Source: Christiangramia flava JLT2011
GTDB taxonomy: Bacteria > Bacteroidota > Bacteroidia > Flavobacteriales > Flavobacteriaceae
NCBI RefSeq assembly: GCF_001951155.1
Contig: NZ_CP016359.1
Coordinates: forward strand, 2,752,001-2,816,000
Length of the DNA: 64,000 bases
Direction: 5' to 3'
Shown: piece by piece, positions 7,361 through 19,085 of the stretch
How the letters are laid out: each line of letters opens with the position of its first letter
Numbering within the stretch: the first letter of the stretch is position 1
The notes under the pieces: generated by a model
The model's database searches: none
Seen by the model: the letters and a program-made list of their open reading frames with translations, nothing else
What the model was told of the DNA's origin: nothing
Translations under genes and position numbers: made by a program

Positions 7361-7419
7361 TTTAGTACGCACTTTTTAACAAATATAAATTTTAAAGAAC
7401 TTTTTAAAAACGATAGAAA

Positions 7420-7797
7420 ATGGCAGATTTAAAAGATTTCGCAGAACAGTTGGTTAACCTTACTGTAAAAGAAGTAAACGAGTTAGCTGATATTTTAAAA
7501 GAAGAATATGGTATCGAGCCTGCTGCTGCTGCAGTAGCTGTTGCTGGTGGTGCTGCTGCTGGTGGTGGTGAAGAAGCTGAAGAGCAAACTGAATTCGACG
7601 TAATTCTTAAAGCTCCAGGTGGATCTAAATTGGCAGTAGTTAAACTTGTAAAAGAACTTACAGGTCTAGGTCTTAAAGATGCTAAAGAACTAGTTGATGG
7701 TGCTCCTAAGCCAGTTAAGGAAGGAGTTGCTAAAGATGAAGCTGAAGCTCTTAAAAAGCAATTAGAAGAAGCAGGAGCTGAGGTTGAGCTTAAATAA
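7420..7797 (+). CDS. rplL: 50S ribosomal protein L7/L12
   Basis: A 125-residue acidic stalk protein that recruits translation GTPases. It has an N-terminal dimerisation domain ([21 protein letters not shown]), an Ala/Gly hinge (about residues 35-52) and a C-terminal domain with [10 protein letters not shown] and [24 protein letters not shown]. Codon use is highly biased. The following hairpin may reduce read-through into rpoB, which would fit the higher need for L7/L12. Confidence 0.98.
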   Translation: MADLKDFAEQLVNLTVKEVNELADILKEEYGIEPAAAAVAVAGGAAAGGGEEAEEQTEFDVILKAPGGSKLAVVKLVKELTGLGLKDAKELVDGAPKPVKEGVAKDEAEALKKQLEEAGAEVELK

Positions 7798-7821
7798 GCT
7801 TGACGAAAGCAATATTATTTA

Positions 7822-7864
7822 GGTTTAGGCCTCAGGATGTACTCCTGAAGGTCTAAACCCTTTT
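7822..7864 (+). terminator. Hairpin with T-run between rplL and rpoB (partial terminator)
   Basis: GGTTTAG (7822-7828) pairs with CTAAACC (7853-7859), extended inward by TCAGGA with TCCTGA. CTTTT follows. In E. coli an attenuator sits at the equivalent place and lowers rpoBC relative to rplJL; here the function is inferred from position and structure. Confidence 0.65.
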
Positions 7865-7932
7865 GCGTATATAGAGCCAAAGGTTTGTATCGCACGATTT
7901 TTTTTGATAAATTATTATAATTCCGTCCATTG

Positions 7933-10900
7933 ATGTTAGCAAAGCAAACTGAAAGATTGAGTTTCTCATCTGTGAAGAACAAGCCTGCTTATCCAGATTT
8001 TCTGGATCTGCAGATTAAGTCGTTTCAGGACTTCTTCCAGTTAGAAACAAAATCAGAAGAACGGGGAAATGAAGGTCTTTACAACACCTTCCTAGAAAAC
8101 TTCCCTATTACGGACACCCGTAATCAATTTGTACTAGAATTCTTAGATTATTTTGTGGACCCGCCAAGATATTCCATCCAGGAATGTATCGAACGCGGAC
8201 TAACTTACAGTGTGCCGCTTAAAGCAAGGCTTAAGCTATACTGTACAGACCCTGAGCACGAAGATTTTGAAACCATCGTACAGGACGTATACCTGGGGAC
8301 TATCCCTTATATGACTCCAAGCGGTACTTTTTGTATCAATGGGGCAGAGCGCGTTGTTGTTTCTCAGTTACACCGTTCTCCAGGAGTATTCTTTGGACAG
8401 TCTTTCCATGCTAATGGAACAAAATTATATTCAGCCCGTGTAATTCCTTTCAAAGGTTCATGGATTGAATTTGCTACCGATATTAACAGCGTTATGTACG
8501 CTTATATCGATCGTAAGAAAAAATTACCTGTAACCACGCTTTTCCGCGCCATTGGATTTGAGCGTGATAAGGATATTTTGGAGATTTTCGATCTTGCTGA
8601 AGAAGTGAAAGTTTCCAAATCAGGACTTAAAAAAGTTCTTGGGCGTAAATTAGCCGCCCGTGTATTGAACACCTGGTATGAAGATTTTGTTGATGAAGAT
8701 ACAGGAGAGGTTGTTTCAATTGAGCGTAACGAGATCGTACTGGATCGTGATACAGAATTAGAGAAAGATCACATCGACGAGATCCTGGAAACCGGAACCA
8801 AAACAATCCTTCTTCATAAGGAAGATAACCAGACCGGGGACTACGCTATTATTCACAATACATTACAAAAAGATCCTACCAACTCTGAAAAAGAAGCGGT
8901 AGAACATATCTATCGTCAGCTTCGTAATGCGGAACCGCCAGATGAAGAAACAGCTCGTGGTATTATAGACAAGCTTTTCTTCTCTGATCAGCGATACAGC
9001 CTTGGTGAAGTTGGTCGATACAGAATGAATAAAAAATTAGGTCTTGATGTTGATATGTCTCAGCAGGTGCTGACCAAAGAAGACATCATCACTATTGTAA
9101 AATATTTGATCGAACTGATCAACTCTAAAGCGGAAATCGATGATATCGATCACCTCTCTAACCGTCGTGTTAGAACTGTAGGAGAGCAATTATCTCAGCA
9201 GTTTGGTGTAGGGCTTGCTCGTATGGCAAGAACGATCCGTGAGCGAATGAACGTTCGTGACAACGAGGTGTTTACCCCAATTGATTTGATCAACGCGAAG
9301 ACACTTTCTTCTGTGATCAACTCTTTCTTTGGTACCAACCAGTTGTCTCAGTTCATGGACCAGACCAACCCGCTGGCAGAGATCACGCACAAGCGTCGTC
9401 TTTCTGCACTAGGGCCAGGTGGTTTATCAAGAGAAAGAGCAGGTTTCGAGGTGCGTGACGTTCATTATACGCACTACGGAAGACTTTGCCCTATTGAAAC
9501 TCCGGAAGGTCCAAACATTGGTTTGATCTCTTCACTTTCAGTTTATGCTAAGGTAAACGGAATGGGCTTCATTGAAACTCCATACCGTACAGTTTCTGAA
9601 GGAAAAATCAACATTTCCGAAGAACCTATATACCTGAGCGCCGAAGAGGAAGAAGGAAAAATGATCGCTCAGGCGAACATTCCGTTAAAAGATGACGGAA
9701 CCATCGAAGCAGATCGTGTTATTGCACGTATGGAAGGTGACTTCCCGGTTGTGGATCCAAAAGAAGTACATTATACTGACGTTGCTCCGAACCAGATTTC
9801 GTCCATTTCAGCATCTCTTATTCCATTCCTGGAGCATGATGATGCGAACCGTGCACTGATGGGATCGAATATGATGCGCCAGGCGGTACCTTTATTAAGA
9901 GCAGATTCTCCAATCGTGGGAACTGGTCTTGAAAGACAGGTAGCTACAGATTCTCGTGTTTTGATCAATGCTGAAGGAGAAGGAGAAGTAGAATATGTAG
10001 ATGCCAATAAGATCATTATCAAATACGATCGTACTGATGAAGAGCGTATGGTAAGCTTTGATTCTGATTCCAAATCTTACGATCTGATCAAATTTAGAAA
10101 AACCAACCAGGGAACCTGTATCAACCTGAAGCCAATCGTTAGCGTTGGTGACAGAGTTACTAAAGGACAGGTGCTTTGCCAGGGTTATGCAACCGAAAAA
10201 GGGGAGCTGGCGCTTGGTAGAAACATGAAAGTGGCTTTCATGCCTTGGAAAGGGTATAACTTTGAGGATGCGATCGTAATTTCTGAAAAAGTGGTAAGAG
10301 ATGATATTTTCACCTCTATCCATATTGATGAATATTCGCTGGAAGTTAGAGATACCAAGCTGGGGAATGAAGAATTGACCAACGATATTCCAAACGTTTC
10401 TGAAGATGCTACTAAAGATCTTGACGAGCATGGAATGATTCGCGTGGGTGCTGAAGTGAAGCCTGGTGATATTCTTATTGGTAAGATCACTCCAAAAGGA
10501 GAAAGCGATCCAACGCCGGAAGAAAAACTTCTTCGTGCGATCTTTGGTGACAAGGCCGGTGATGTGAAAGATGCTTCTTTGAAAGCTTCTCCATCATTAA
10601 GCGGTGTTGTAATCGACAAGAAATTGTTCGCAAGAGCGATTAAAGATAAGCGCAAGAGAGCTCAGGATAAGGAAGATGTTGCAGCACTTGAGAAGAAATA
10701 CGAAGCGAAATTCGCAGTTCTTAAGTCTGAATTAGTAGAGAAGTTGTTCGCCATTGTTGGTGGGAAAACTGCTCAGGGTGTCCAAAATGACCTTGGAGAA
10801 GAAGTACTTCCAAAAGGTAAAAAATATACCTTGAAAATGTTAAACGCGGTAGATGATTATACGCATCTTACCAGCGGAACATGGACTACTGATGATCACC

Positions 10901-11745
10901 TGAACGAACTTGTAGCAGATCTTATCCATAATTACAAAATTAAGGAAAACGATCTTCAGGGTAACCTGAGAAGAGAGAAGTTCACTATTTCTGTAGGAGA
11001 TGAGCTGCCTTCAGGTATCTTGAAACTGGCTAAAGTTTACATCGCTAAGAAACGTAAGCTGAAAGTTGGGGATAAGATGGCGGGACGTCACGGTAACAAA
11101 GGTATTGTTGCTCGTATCGTTCGACAGGAGGATATGCCATTCCTGGAAGATGGAACTCCGGTAGACATCGTGTTGAACCCACTTGGGGTACCATCACGTA
11201 TGAACATCGGTCAGATCTATGAAACCGTTCTTGGTTGGGCAGGTCAGAAATTAGGTAAGAAATATGCTACTCCTATTTTTGATGGAGCTACGATCGATCA
11301 GATCAATGAATTGACAGACGAAGCTGGAATTCCAAGATTTGGACATACTTACCTGTATGACGGTGGAACCGGAGAGCGTTTTGACCAAAGAGCAACTGTA
11401 GGTGTGATCTATATGTTGAAACTAGGTCACATGATCGACGATAAAATGCATGCCAGATCAATTGGTCCATACTCACTTATTACCCAGCAGCCGCTTGGTG
11501 GTAAGGCACAATTTGGTGGTCAGCGATTTGGTGAGATGGAGGTTTGGGCTCTTGAGGCATACGGTGCTTCAAGTACGCTTAGAGAAATCCTTACTGTGAA
11601 GTCTGATGACGTGATCGGTAGAGCGAAGACTTACGAGTCTATCGTGAAGGGTGAGCCAATGCCGGAACCAGGATTGCCGGAATCTTTCAACGTGTTAATG
11701 CACGAATTGAAAGGACTCGGATTGGATATTAAACTTGAAGAATAA
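7933..11745 (+). CDS. rpoB: DNA-directed RNA polymerase subunit beta
   Basis: A 1270-residue catalytic subunit of RNA polymerase. The rifampicin-binding region is recognisable ([24 protein letters not shown], encoded around 9328-9400), followed by [16 protein letters not shown]. The C-terminal part has [11 protein letters not shown], the clamp segment [28 protein letters not shown] and a normal end. I use ATG 7933 rather than the TTG directly before it. The rifampicin-cluster residues look wild type by eye. It is followed by rpoC after 72 bp. Confidence 0.98.
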   Translation: MLAKQTERLSFSSVKNKPAYPDFLDLQIKSFQDFFQLETKSEERGNEGLYNTFLENFPITDTRNQFVLEFLDYFVDPPRYSIQECIERGLTYSVPLKARLKLYCTDPEHEDFETIVQDVYLGTIPYMTPSGTFCINGAERVVVSQLHRSPGVFFGQSFHANGTKLYSARVIPFKGSWIEFATDINSVMYAYIDRKKKLPVTTLFRAIGFERDKDILEIFDLAEEVKVSKSGLKKVLGRKLAARVLNTWYEDFVDEDTGEVVSIERNEIVLDRDTELEKDHIDEILETGTKTILLHKEDNQTGDYAIIHNTLQKDPTNSEKEAVEHIYRQLRNAEPPDEETARGIIDKLFFSDQRYSLGEVGRYRMNKKLGLDVDMSQQVLTKEDIITIVKYLIELINSKAEIDDIDHLSNRRVRTVGEQLSQQFGVGLARMARTIRERMNVRDNEVFTPIDLINAKTLSSVINSFFGTNQLSQFMDQTNPLAEITHKRRLSALGPGGLSRERAGFEVRDVHYTHYGRLCPIETPEGPNIGLISSLSVYAKVNGMGFIETPYRTVSEGKINISEEPIYLSAEEEEGKMIAQANIPLKDDGTIEADRVIARMEGDFPVVDPKEVHYTDVAPNQISSISASLIPFLEHDDANRALMGSNMMRQAVPLLRADSPIVGTGLERQVATDSRVLINAEGEGEVEYVDANKIIIKYDRTDEERMVSFDSDSKSYDLIKFRKTNQGTCINLKPIVSVGDRVTKGQVLCQGYATEKGELALGRNMKVAFMPWKGYNFEDAIVISEKVVRDDIFTSIHIDEYSLEVRDTKLGNEELTNDIPNVSEDATKDLDEHGMIRVGAEVKPGDILIGKITPKGESDPTPEEKLLRAIFGDKAGDVKDASLKASPSLSGVVIDKKLFARAIKDKRKRAQDKEDVAALEKKYEAKFAVLKSELVEKLFAIVGGKTAQGVQNDLGEEVLPKGKKYTLKMLNAVDDYTHLTSGTWTTDDHLNELVADLIHNYKIKENDLQGNLRREKFTISVGDELPSGILKLAKVYIAKKRKLKVGDKMAGRHGNKGIVARIVRQEDMPFLEDGTPVDIVLNPLGVPSRMNIGQIYETVLGWAGQKLGKKYATPIFDGATIDQINELTDEAGIPRFGHTYLYDGGTGERFDQRATVGVIYMLKLGHMIDDKMHARSIGPYSLITQQPLGGKAQFGGQRFGEMEVWALEAYGASSTLREILTVKSDDVIGRAKTYESIVKGEPMPEPGLPESFNVLMHELKGLGLDIKLEE

Positions 11746-11758
11746 CATTCTGTTTGTC

Positions 11759-11778
11759 GGGGCTGCGCAAGTGGCCCC
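11759..11778 (+). other. GC-rich hairpin between rpoB and rpoC
   Basis: GGGGC (11759-11763) pairs with GCCCC (11774-11778) around a 10-nt loop in an AT-rich spacer. No T-run follows, so it is not a terminator; it may be a processing or stability element. Confidence 0.35.
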
Positions 11779-11817
11779 AATTAAACGGAATATTCACAAT
11801 AATTAGCAGCGTTTATT

Positions 11818-14800
11818 ATGGCTAGAAATAATGATAAAAATACAGTGCAGAGGTTTAACCAGATCTCTATCGGTTTAGCTTCTCCCGAGTCCATCCTCGC
11901 AGAATCTCGTGGTGAAGTCCTAAAACCGGAAACCATTAACTACCGTACGCACAAGCCTGAGCGTGACGGTTTGTTTTGTGAGCGTATTTTTGGTCCTGTA
12001 AAGGATTATGAGTGTGCTTGTGGTAAATATAAGAGAATCCGGTACAAGGGGATCGTTTGTGACCGCTGTGGTGTTGAAGTTACTGAGAAAAAAGTACGTA
12101 GAGACCGCGTGGGGCACATCAACCTTGTTGTTCCTGTTGCACACATCTGGTATTTCCGTTCTCTTCCTAACAAAATTGGTTATTTGCTAGGACTTCCTTC
12201 CAAGAAACTGGATATGATCATCTACTACGAAAGATATGTAGTGATCCAGCCAGGTAATGCGAAGGATGAAGAAGGAAAGCCGTTGAAAAAAATGGATTTC
12301 TTAACGGAAGAAGAATATCTGAACATTTTAGATGAACTTCCACAGGAAAACCAATATTTAGAAGATAGCGATCCAAATAAATTCATCGCGAAAATGGGTG
12401 CTGAATGTCTTATCGAGATCTTGAAAAGAATCGATCTTGATGAGCTTTCTTATGAATTGAGACATAAAGCGAATAACGAAACTTCCAAACAACGTAAAAC
12501 TGAAGCTCTTAAGAGACTACAAGTTGTGGAAGCTTTCCGTGATGCGAATGAAAACCGCGAGAACCTTCCGGAGTGGATGATCATGAAGGTTGTTCCTGTG
12601 ATCCCGCCAGAATTGAGACCGTTAGTGCCTCTTGATGGTGGTCGTTTCGCAACTTCAGATTTGAACGATCTTTACCGTCGTGTAATTATTCGTAACAACC
12701 GTCTGAAGCGTTTAATGGAGATCAAAGCTCCTGAAGTAATCCTGCGTAACGAAAAACGTATGCTTCAGGAATCTGTAGACTCCTTATTCGATAATACAAG
12801 AAAATCATCAGCAGTAAAAACTGATTCTAACCGTCCGTTGAAATCACTTTCAGATTCATTGAAAGGTAAACAAGGGCGTTTCCGTCAGAACCTGCTTGGT
12901 AAGCGTGTGGATTATTCGGCACGTTCGGTAATCGTTGTAGGACCAGAATTGAAGATGTACGAGTGTGGTCTTCCGAAGAATATGGCGGCAGAGCTTTACA
13001 AGCCTTTTATCATCAGAAAACTGATCGAAAGAGGAATTGTGAAGACCGTGAAATCTGCCAAGAAGATTATCGATAAAAAAGAACCTGTAGTTTGGGATAT
13101 TCTGGAGAACGTATTGAAGGGTCATCCGGTATTATTGAACCGTGCTCCTACGCTTCACCGTCTGGGAATCCAGGCATTCCAGCCTAAACTTATTGAAGGT
13201 AAGGCAATTCAGCTTCACCCACTAGCGTGTACGGCATTCAACGCCGATTTCGATGGTGACCAGATGGCGGTTCACTTGCCACTTGGACCAGAAGCGATTC
13301 TGGAAGCACAGTTATTGATGCTGGCTTCTCATAACATCCTGAACCCTGCGAACGGTTCACCAATTACAGTACCATCTCAGGATATGGTTTTGGGTCTTTA
13401 TTATATGACCAAGCATAAGAAATCTACTGATGAGGAACCAGTAAAAGGTGAAGGATTGACTTTCTATTCTGCGGAAGAGCTGGTAATTGCTTATAACCAG
13501 AAGAAAGTAGACCTGAACGCAGGTATCAAGATCAGAACAAAAGATTATAACGATAAAGGAGAACTGGTTTACCAGATTATCGACACCACTGTTGGTAGAG
13601 TACTTTTCAACGAAACAGTGCCTGAAATAGCCGGTTTCATCAACGAGGTACTGACCAAAAAATCGCTTCGTGAGATCATTGGTAAGATCCTTAGAAATAC
13701 AAGCGTGCCAGAAACTGCAGATTTCCTTGATAAGATCAAGGGTCTAGGTTATGGTTTTGCATTCCGTGGAGGTCTTTCTTTCAGCCTGGGTGATATTATC
13801 ATTCCTGCAGAGAAACAATCTATGATCGACGAGGCCAATGAACAGGTGGAAGCGATCATCGGAAACTATAATATGGGATTGATTACCAACAACGAGCGTT
13901 ACAACCAGGTAATTGATATCTGGACGTCTACCAATGCCGGTCTAACCGAATTGGCGATGAAACGTATTCGTGAAGATAAGCAAGGATTCAACTCGGTATA
14001 TATGATGCTTGATTCCGGAGCCCGTGGTAGTAAAGAGCAGATTCGTCAGCTTACCGGTATGCGTGGTCTGATGGCCAAGCCGAAGAAGTCAAATTCCGGT
14101 GGAGGTGAAATTATCGAAAACCCGATTCTTTCGAACTTTAAGGAAGGTCTTTCGATTTTGGAATACTTTATCTCTACTCACGGTGCGCGTAAAGGTCTTG
14201 CCGATACCGCTCTTAAAACGGCCGATGCTGGTTACCTAACCCGTCGACTGGTAGATGTTTCTCAGGATGTGATCGTAAATGAAGATGACTGTGGAACTTT
14301 ACGTGGAGTAGAAGTGCGCCCATTGAAGAAAAACGAAGAGATCGTGGAATCTCTTGGTGAAAGAATTTTGGGACGTATTTCCTTAAATGATGTATACGAT
14401 CCTTCAACTGAAGAATTGTTAGTTGCGGCTAATGAAGAGATCACGGAAGAGATTGTGAAGAAAATAGATGCAGCGCCAATCGAAAGCGTAGAAGTACGCT
14501 CTCCATTAACTTGTGAGGCTAAGAAAGGTATCTGTATCAAGTGTTACGGTCGTAACCTGGCTACCAATAAGATGGTTCAGACAGGTGAGGCAGTAGGTGT
14601 AGTGGCCGCTCAGTCTATTGGTGAGCCTGGAACACAGCTTACACTGCGTACATTCCACGTGGGAGGTATTGCAGGTAACATTTCTGAAGAAAACCGACTG
14701 GAAGCCAAATTCAACGGTATCGCTGAAATTGAAGATCTGAAAGTAGTTCAGGGAGAAGCTCCTGATGGAGGTACTTCTGAAATCGTGATTTCTCGTACTG

Positions 14801-16119
14801 CTGAAGTGAAGATCAAGGATAAGAAAACCGGAGTGGTTCTTAGTAACAACAACATCCCTTACGGTGCGTCTATCAATATTGAAGACGGAGCTGAAGTGAA
14901 GAAAGGCGATGTGATCTGTACCTGGGATCCATATAACGGTGTGATTATTTCTGAATTTGCTGGTAAGATCAAGTATGAGAATGTGGAACAAGGTATAACA
15001 TACCAGGTTGAGATCGATGAGCAAACAGGATTCCAGGAAAAAGTAATTTCTGAATCTCGTAACAAGAAATTGATTCCAACGCTTCACATTCTTGGTAAGA
15101 AAGATGAAGTGATCCGTTCGTACAACCTGCCAGTAGGTGCTCACCTGATGGTAGATAACGGCGAGAAGATTGGCGTAGGTAAGATTTTGGTGAAGATTCC
15201 ACGTAAATCCTCTAAAGCGGGTGATATTACCGGTGGTCTTCCAAGGGTAACCGAACTTTTCGAAGCACGTAACCCATCGAACCCGGCAGTTGTTTCTGAA
15301 ATCGACGGTGTGGTATCATTCGGTAAGATCAAGCGTGGTAATCGCGAGATCATCGTAGAATCGAAACTAGGAGAGATTAAGAAATATCTTGTAAAACTTT
15401 CTAACCAGATCCTGGTTCAGGAAAATGACTACGTGAGAGCTGGTATGCCACTTTCAGATGGTTCCATCACTCCGGAAGATATTCTGAACATTAAAGGACC
15501 TAACGCGGTACAACAGTATCTTGTGAACGAGGTTCAGGAAGTTTATAGACTTCAGGGTGTGAAGATTAATGATAAGCACTTCGAGGTTGTAGTAAGACAG
15601 ATGATGCGTAAGGTACAGATCGTGGATCCGGGAGATACCATCTTCCTGGAAAACCAGCTGGTTCACAAAGATGATTTCATCGATGAGAATAACAAGTTAT
15701 TCGGAATGAAGGTGATTGAAGATGCCGGTGATTCTGAAAGACTGAAAGCCGGACAAATCATTTCTCCTAGAGATCTTAGAGATGAGAACTCCATTCTGAG
15801 AAGAGAAGATAAGAACCTGGCGACTGCAAGAGACGTGATTCCAGCAACAGCGAATCCAGTTCTGCAGGGTATTACCAGAGCATCACTTCAAACCAAGTCG
15901 TTCATCTCGGCTGCATCCTTCCAAGAAACTACGAAGGTGTTGAACGAGGCTGCCGTTAGCGGTAAGATCGATGAGCTTGAAGGATTGAAGGAAAATGTAA
16001 TTGTAGGACACAAAATTCCTGCAGGTACAGGTATGAGAAGATACGATAGCATTATTGTAGGTTCTAAAGAAGAATTCGACGAAATGCTGGAGAGAAAACA
16101 GGAAGTGAATTTTAACTAA
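11818..16119 (+). CDS. rpoC: DNA-directed RNA polymerase subunit beta'
   Basis: A 1433-residue catalytic subunit. The N-terminal zinc ribbon is CACGKY...CDRCG (residues about 63-82). The active-site loop NADFDGD, with Asp 477, 479 and 481 binding catalytic magnesium, is encoded at 13240-13260. The trigger-loop region and the second zinc site ([15 protein letters not shown]) follow, along with [22 protein letters not shown]. Length is typical for Bacteroidetes. A strong terminator 20 bp downstream closes the ribosomal protein-polymerase operon. Confidence 0.98.
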   Translation: MARNNDKNTVQRFNQISIGLASPESILAESRGEVLKPETINYRTHKPERDGLFCERIFGPVKDYECACGKYKRIRYKGIVCDRCGVEVTEKKVRRDRVGHINLVVPVAHIWYFRSLPNKIGYLLGLPSKKLDMIIYYERYVVIQPGNAKDEEGKPLKKMDFLTEEEYLNILDELPQENQYLEDSDPNKFIAKMGAECLIEILKRIDLDELSYELRHKANNETSKQRKTEALKRLQVVEAFRDANENRENLPEWMIMKVVPVIPPELRPLVPLDGGRFATSDLNDLYRRVIIRNNRLKRLMEIKAPEVILRNEKRMLQESVDSLFDNTRKSSAVKTDSNRPLKSLSDSLKGKQGRFRQNLLGKRVDYSARSVIVVGPELKMYECGLPKNMAAELYKPFIIRKLIERGIVKTVKSAKKIIDKKEPVVWDILENVLKGHPVLLNRAPTLHRLGIQAFQPKLIEGKAIQLHPLACTAFNADFDGDQMAVHLPLGPEAILEAQLLMLASHNILNPANGSPITVPSQDMVLGLYYMTKHKKSTDEEPVKGEGLTFYSAEELVIAYNQKKVDLNAGIKIRTKDYNDKGELVYQIIDTTVGRVLFNETVPEIAGFINEVLTKKSLREIIGKILRNTSVPETADFLDKIKGLGYGFAFRGGLSFSLGDIIIPAEKQSMIDEANEQVEAIIGNYNMGLITNNERYNQVIDIWTSTNAGLTELAMKRIREDKQGFNSVYMMLDSGARGSKEQIRQLTGMRGLMAKPKKSNSGGGEIIENPILSNFKEGLSILEYFISTHGARKGLADTALKTADAGYLTRRLVDVSQDVIVNEDDCGTLRGVEVRPLKKNEEIVESLGERILGRISLNDVYDPSTEELLVAANEEITEEIVKKIDAAPIESVEVRSPLTCEAKKGICIKCYGRNLATNKMVQTGEAVGVVAAQSIGEPGTQLTLRTFHVGGIAGNISEENRLEAKFNGIAEIEDLKVVQGEAPDGGTSEIVISRTAEVKIKDKKTGVVLSNNNIPYGASINIEDGAEVKKGDVICTWDPYNGVIISEFAGKIKYENVEQGITYQVEIDEQTGFQEKVISESRNKKLIPTLHILGKKDEVIRSYNLPVGAHLMVDNGEKIGVGKILVKIPRKSSKAGDITGGLPRVTELFEARNPSNPAVVSEIDGVVSFGKIKRGNREIIVESKLGEIKKYLVKLSNQILVQENDYVRAGMPLSDGSITPEDILNIKGPNAVQQYLVNEVQEVYRLQGVKINDKHFEVVVRQMMRKVQIVDPGDTIFLENQLVHKDDFIDENNKLFGMKVIEDAGDSERLKAGQIISPRDLRDENSILRREDKNLATARDVIPATANPVLQGITRASLQTKSFISAASFQETTKVLNEAAVSGKIDELEGLKENVIVGHKIPAGTGMRRYDSIIVGSKEEFDEMLERKQEVNFN

Positions 16120-16138
16120 TTCCTACTGATATAATCTG

Positions 16139-16173
16139 AAAAAAGGCTCGCAATTGCGAGCCTTTTTCTTTTT
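16139..16173 (+). terminator. Strong intrinsic terminator after rpoC
   Basis: A perfect palindrome, AAAAAGGCTCGCAA paired with TTGCGAGCCTTTTT, followed by CTTTTTAT. It ends the tuf-to-rpoC transcription block. Confidence 0.92.
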
Positions 16174-16190
16174 ATCCCGATATTTGGAAT

Positions 16191-16655
16191 ATGAAGGCGT
16201 TTTTCCAGAACCTGTTGGACTATTCCCATTTTTACAATCTGAAACTGATCGAAATCTTTTCAGATGCTGAAAACTCCAAAAGGCTTTCAGAAAAATCTAA
16301 AATATTGCTGTCTCATATCCTGAATGCCAGCAGCGTCTGGAATTCCCGAATTTTAGGCATTCCCAACAGGCTGGGAGTATGGAAAATATTTGAAGCTGAA
16401 GAATTACGGAAACTGGAAGATCAGAATTATCTCGAAACACAGAAAATCCTGAAGGATAGGAAGCTCAACGAAGTCATTGCCTATAAGAACACGAAAGGTG
16501 ATTATTATGAAAGGACTATAGGAGACATTATTTTTCATACGCTGAACCATGCAACCTACCATCGCGGGCAGATCGCTTCAGAATTCCGAAAATCGGGCCT
16601 TGAACCAATCGTTTCAGATTATATCTTTTACAGAGAAACTACTTTTGATTATTAA
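16191..16655 (+). CDS. DinB/YfiT-like four-helix metal-binding protein
   Basis: A 154-residue all-helical protein of the DinB superfamily, cytosolic and often a metal-dependent thiol transferase or of unknown role. The three expected histidine ligands are visible: His in LLSHILNAS near residue 42, and the pair in FHTLNHATYHRGQ near residues 119-127. It lies 17 bp after the rpoC terminator, with DUF3467 26 bp downstream. I cannot name the substrate. The family assignment is good; the function is open. Confidence 0.8.
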   Translation: MKAFFQNLLDYSHFYNLKLIEIFSDAENSKRLSEKSKILLSHILNASSVWNSRILGIPNRLGVWKIFEAEELRKLEDQNYLETQKILKDRKLNEVIAYKNTKGDYYERTIGDIIFHTLNHATYHRGQIASEFRKSGLEPIVSDYIFYRETTFDY

Positions 16656-16681
16656 TAAGTAACTTGAACAAAACTATTATT

Positions 16682-16996
16682 ATGAGTGAAGAAAAGAAAA
16701 ATAAGCAGGGAAGGATCAATATAGAACTGGATGAAGCCGTGGCCGAAGGAACCTATTCCAATTTAGCCATTATCAATCATTCGGTTTCCGAATTTGTGGT
16801 CGATTTTGTGAATATTATGCCAGGAAGGCCAAAAAGCAAAGTGAAATCCCGCATCATTCTTACCCCTCAACACGCGAAACGCCTTCTGAAAGCTCTTGGT
16901 GAAAATGTGGCGAAATTCGAACAGGCGCATGGAGAGATCAGGGATTATGAAAAAGCACCGATGCCATTGAACTTCGGTCCAACCGGTCAGGCTTAA
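16682..16996 (+). CDS. DUF3467 domain protein
   Basis: A 104-residue soluble protein recognisable by NHSVSEFVVDFVNIMPG, KSKVKSRIILTPQHAKRLLKALGENV and the closing FGPTGQA. The family is common in Bacteroidetes and has no established function. I choose ATG 16682 (MSEEKKNK) over the upstream in-frame TTG at 16664. It starts 26 bp after the DinB-like gene and may share its transcript. Confidence 0.82.
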   Translation: MSEEKKNKQGRINIELDEAVAEGTYSNLAIINHSVSEFVVDFVNIMPGRPKSKVKSRIILTPQHAKRLLKALGENVAKFEQAHGEIRDYEKAPMPLNFGPTGQA

Positions 16997-17034
16997 ACCA
17001 TTCTATCAATTATCAAATTTTCAGTAGTAACTAT

Positions 17035-18045
17035 ATGAAACTGGAGCTAAAAAAATACGTGTTACAACTCAAACACACTTTTACTATTTCGCGGGAATCG
17101 CACGACACGCAGGATACGCTCATTGCCTGCCTGAGCCAGGACGGCGAGACCGGTTACGGCGAAGCGACCTCCAATCCGTATTACAAGATCACTTTTGAAA
17201 GTATGCAGGCTGAAATTGAGACTATCCGTACGGAGATTGAGCACTTCGATTTCCAGACTCCGGAAAAGTTCCACGATTTCCTGGTTGGGAAAGAACTGTC
17301 TAATTTCAGCATCTGTGCGCTGGATCTTGCGGCTCACGATCTCTACGGAAAACTGCTGAAAAAGCCACTCTATGCCATTTGGAATACCTCGCCGGAAAAT
17401 TACCCGATTACCAATTTTACCATTGGGATCGATTCCGTTGAAAAAATGGTGGAGAAAATGATAGAGCAACCCTGGCCAATTTATAAGATCAAGCTAGGGT
17501 CAGACCGCGACCTCGAGATCGTTGAGCAGTTGCGTAGGGAAACCGATGCGCGTTTCCGTGTGGATGCCAATTGTGGCTGGACCAGTGAGCAGGCTATTGA
17601 GCTTTCTCATAAACTGAAGGAACTCGGGGTGGAATTCCTGGAACAACCCTTAAAACCGGAAGATCTCGAAGGACTCAAAAAACTGAAAGAACATTCAGCT
17701 CTCCCGATAATTGCTGATGAGAGTTGCATCTTAGAAGAAGATGTGCCCAAATGTGCCGGGTATTTTGACGGCATCAATATAAAATTAACCAAATGCGGCG
17801 GACTCACTCCGGCGTTGCGAATGATCCAAAAAGCTCGTGAATTGAACCTGAAAGTTATGGTGGGTTGTATGACCGAGAGCAGCGTTGGCATCTCGGCGAT
17901 CGCGCAGCTTTTGCCGCAGCTTGATTATGTGGATATGGATGGAGCCATGCTCCTGAAGGAAGATATCGCTACAGGAGTTCAGATCCTGGACGGTGGAAAA
18001 ATCGTTTTTCCCGAAGTTGCCGGCAGCGGTGTAAGATTGCTGTAA
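17035..18045 (+). CDS. Dipeptide epimerase, enolase superfamily (L-Ala-D/L-Glu type)
   Basis: A 336-residue enolase-superfamily enzyme predicted to epimerise L-Ala-D-Glu or a related dipeptide in murein peptide recycling. The capping domain is N-terminal. The barrel carries the acid/base Lys in YKIKLG, metal ligands in VDANCGW, LEQPL and ADES, and the second Lys in INIKLTKCGG. The DMDG motif near the C terminus matches the DxD substrate-binding signature of dipeptide epimerases. Its TAA stop overlaps the ATG of the next gene by one base, indicating translational coupling. Exact substrate preference is uncertain. Confidence 0.85.
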   Translation: MKLELKKYVLQLKHTFTISRESHDTQDTLIACLSQDGETGYGEATSNPYYKITFESMQAEIETIRTEIEHFDFQTPEKFHDFLVGKELSNFSICALDLAAHDLYGKLLKKPLYAIWNTSPENYPITNFTIGIDSVEKMVEKMIEQPWPIYKIKLGSDRDLEIVEQLRRETDARFRVDANCGWTSEQAIELSHKLKELGVEFLEQPLKPEDLEGLKKLKEHSALPIIADESCILEEDVPKCAGYFDGINIKLTKCGGLTPALRMIQKARELNLKVMVGCMTESSVGISAIAQLLPQLDYVDMDGAMLLKEDIATGVQILDGGKIVFPEVAGSGVRLL

Positions 18046-19085
18046 TGAATCACGAACTTCATCAGGGTGCTGGAACAAAGCTGCAAACTCAGGAAGGTGA
18101 ATTTCTGTATTTTGGAGGCACCTCTTATCTCGGGCTGCAATATCATACCGAGTTCCAGGAAAAAATCATTTCAGGTATACGGAAATGGGGAACCAATTTT
18201 GGCGCGTCCAGGAAGGCGAATATTAAGCTCTCCGTTTTTCAGGAATTTGAAAATTTTATTTCCCACAGGCTTCAGGCTGAAGAGGCTATTTGCGTTTCAT
18301 CTGGTTATCTTGCCGGGCAAATGCTCACGCAGTATTTCAGTATTCAGCAAATTCCGCAGTTTTGTGCACCTCATACGCACCCGGCCTTGATCGGGAAGGA
18401 TAGTGTGAAAACTGAGAATTTTCAGCATCTTGAATCAAAAATGGAGAAAAACGGGAACCGGAAATGCGTTTTATTTCTCGATAGTATCGATTTCGATGGG
18501 AACAATTTTCCAGATTTCGCATGGCTTTCCAAACTAGATCTAAAAAATGTCATTTTAGTGGTAGATGATTCTCATGGTCTTGGACTGCTTGGCGATGATG
18601 GATTTGGTTTGCCTGATTTTCTTCAAAAATTTTCGTCTGGGGAACTGATCATTTGCGGATCGTTGGGAAAAGCGCTGGCTACACCCTGTGGCATAATTGC
18701 TGCAAATTCTGAAAGAATTGAAGCACTGCGAAATTTCAGTTTTTATGGAGGAGGAAGTCCGCCGTCCCCAGCTGCGCTTCAGGGTTTCATGCAATCTGAA
18801 ATCTTATGCCGGGAGCAATTAAAAATACTTCGGAAGAATATTGATCAATTTCAGAAGGAGGTAGTTTCCGATTTTCAAGCGATTTCTATGCCTCAACATC
18901 CGGTGTTTACATATGACGACGAGGCATTAACCAGGCACCTCTATTCGGAAAAAATCATTACAACCAACTTCCATTATCCGTTGCCAGACTCGCCACTGCT
19001 AAGCAAAATCGTTCTTTCCGCAGCTCATACTTCCCAGGAAATTAGGAAACTGACTGATGCGATCAATAGTTTTTACTGCTCTTAA
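18045..19085 (+). CDS. AONS-like PLP-dependent acyltransferase/aminotransferase fold protein
   Basis: A 346-residue fold-type I PLP enzyme of the alpha-oxoamine synthase group, which normally condenses an amino acid with an acyl-CoA. Visible motifs are CVSSGYLAGQ, VVDDSHGLGLLG (Asp and His that contact PLP) and GSLGKALATPCG (Schiff-base Lys). It is shorter than the usual 385-400 residues of BioF or Kbl, and there are no biotin genes nearby. The one-base overlap with the dipeptide epimerase suggests a shared pathway, perhaps using alanine or a recycled amino acid. The actual reaction is unknown. Its 3' end overlaps the convergent symporter gene by 4 bp. Confidence 0.75.
   Translation: MNHELHQGAGTKLQTQEGEFLYFGGTSYLGLQYHTEFQEKIISGIRKWGTNFGASRKANIKLSVFQEFENFISHRLQAEEAICVSSGYLAGQMLTQYFSIQQIPQFCAPHTHPALIGKDSVKTENFQHLESKMEKNGNRKCVLFLDSIDFDGNNFPDFAWLSKLDLKNVILVVDDSHGLGLLGDDGFGLPDFLQKFSSGELIICGSLGKALATPCGIIAANSERIEALRNFSFYGGGSPPSPAALQGFMQSEILCREQLKILRKNIDQFQKEVVSDFQAISMPQHPVFTYDDEALTRHLYSEKIITTNFHYPLPDSPLLSKIVLSAAHTSQEIRKLTDAINSFYCS

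Noticed and set aside
9895..10431. 178-codon open frame antisense to rpoB
   Set aside because: Same reason; no signal, start context or motif supports it.
14506..15144. 212-codon open frame antisense to rpoC
   Set aside because: Shadow of a highly conserved gene with strong codon bias, which commonly opens the opposite strand.
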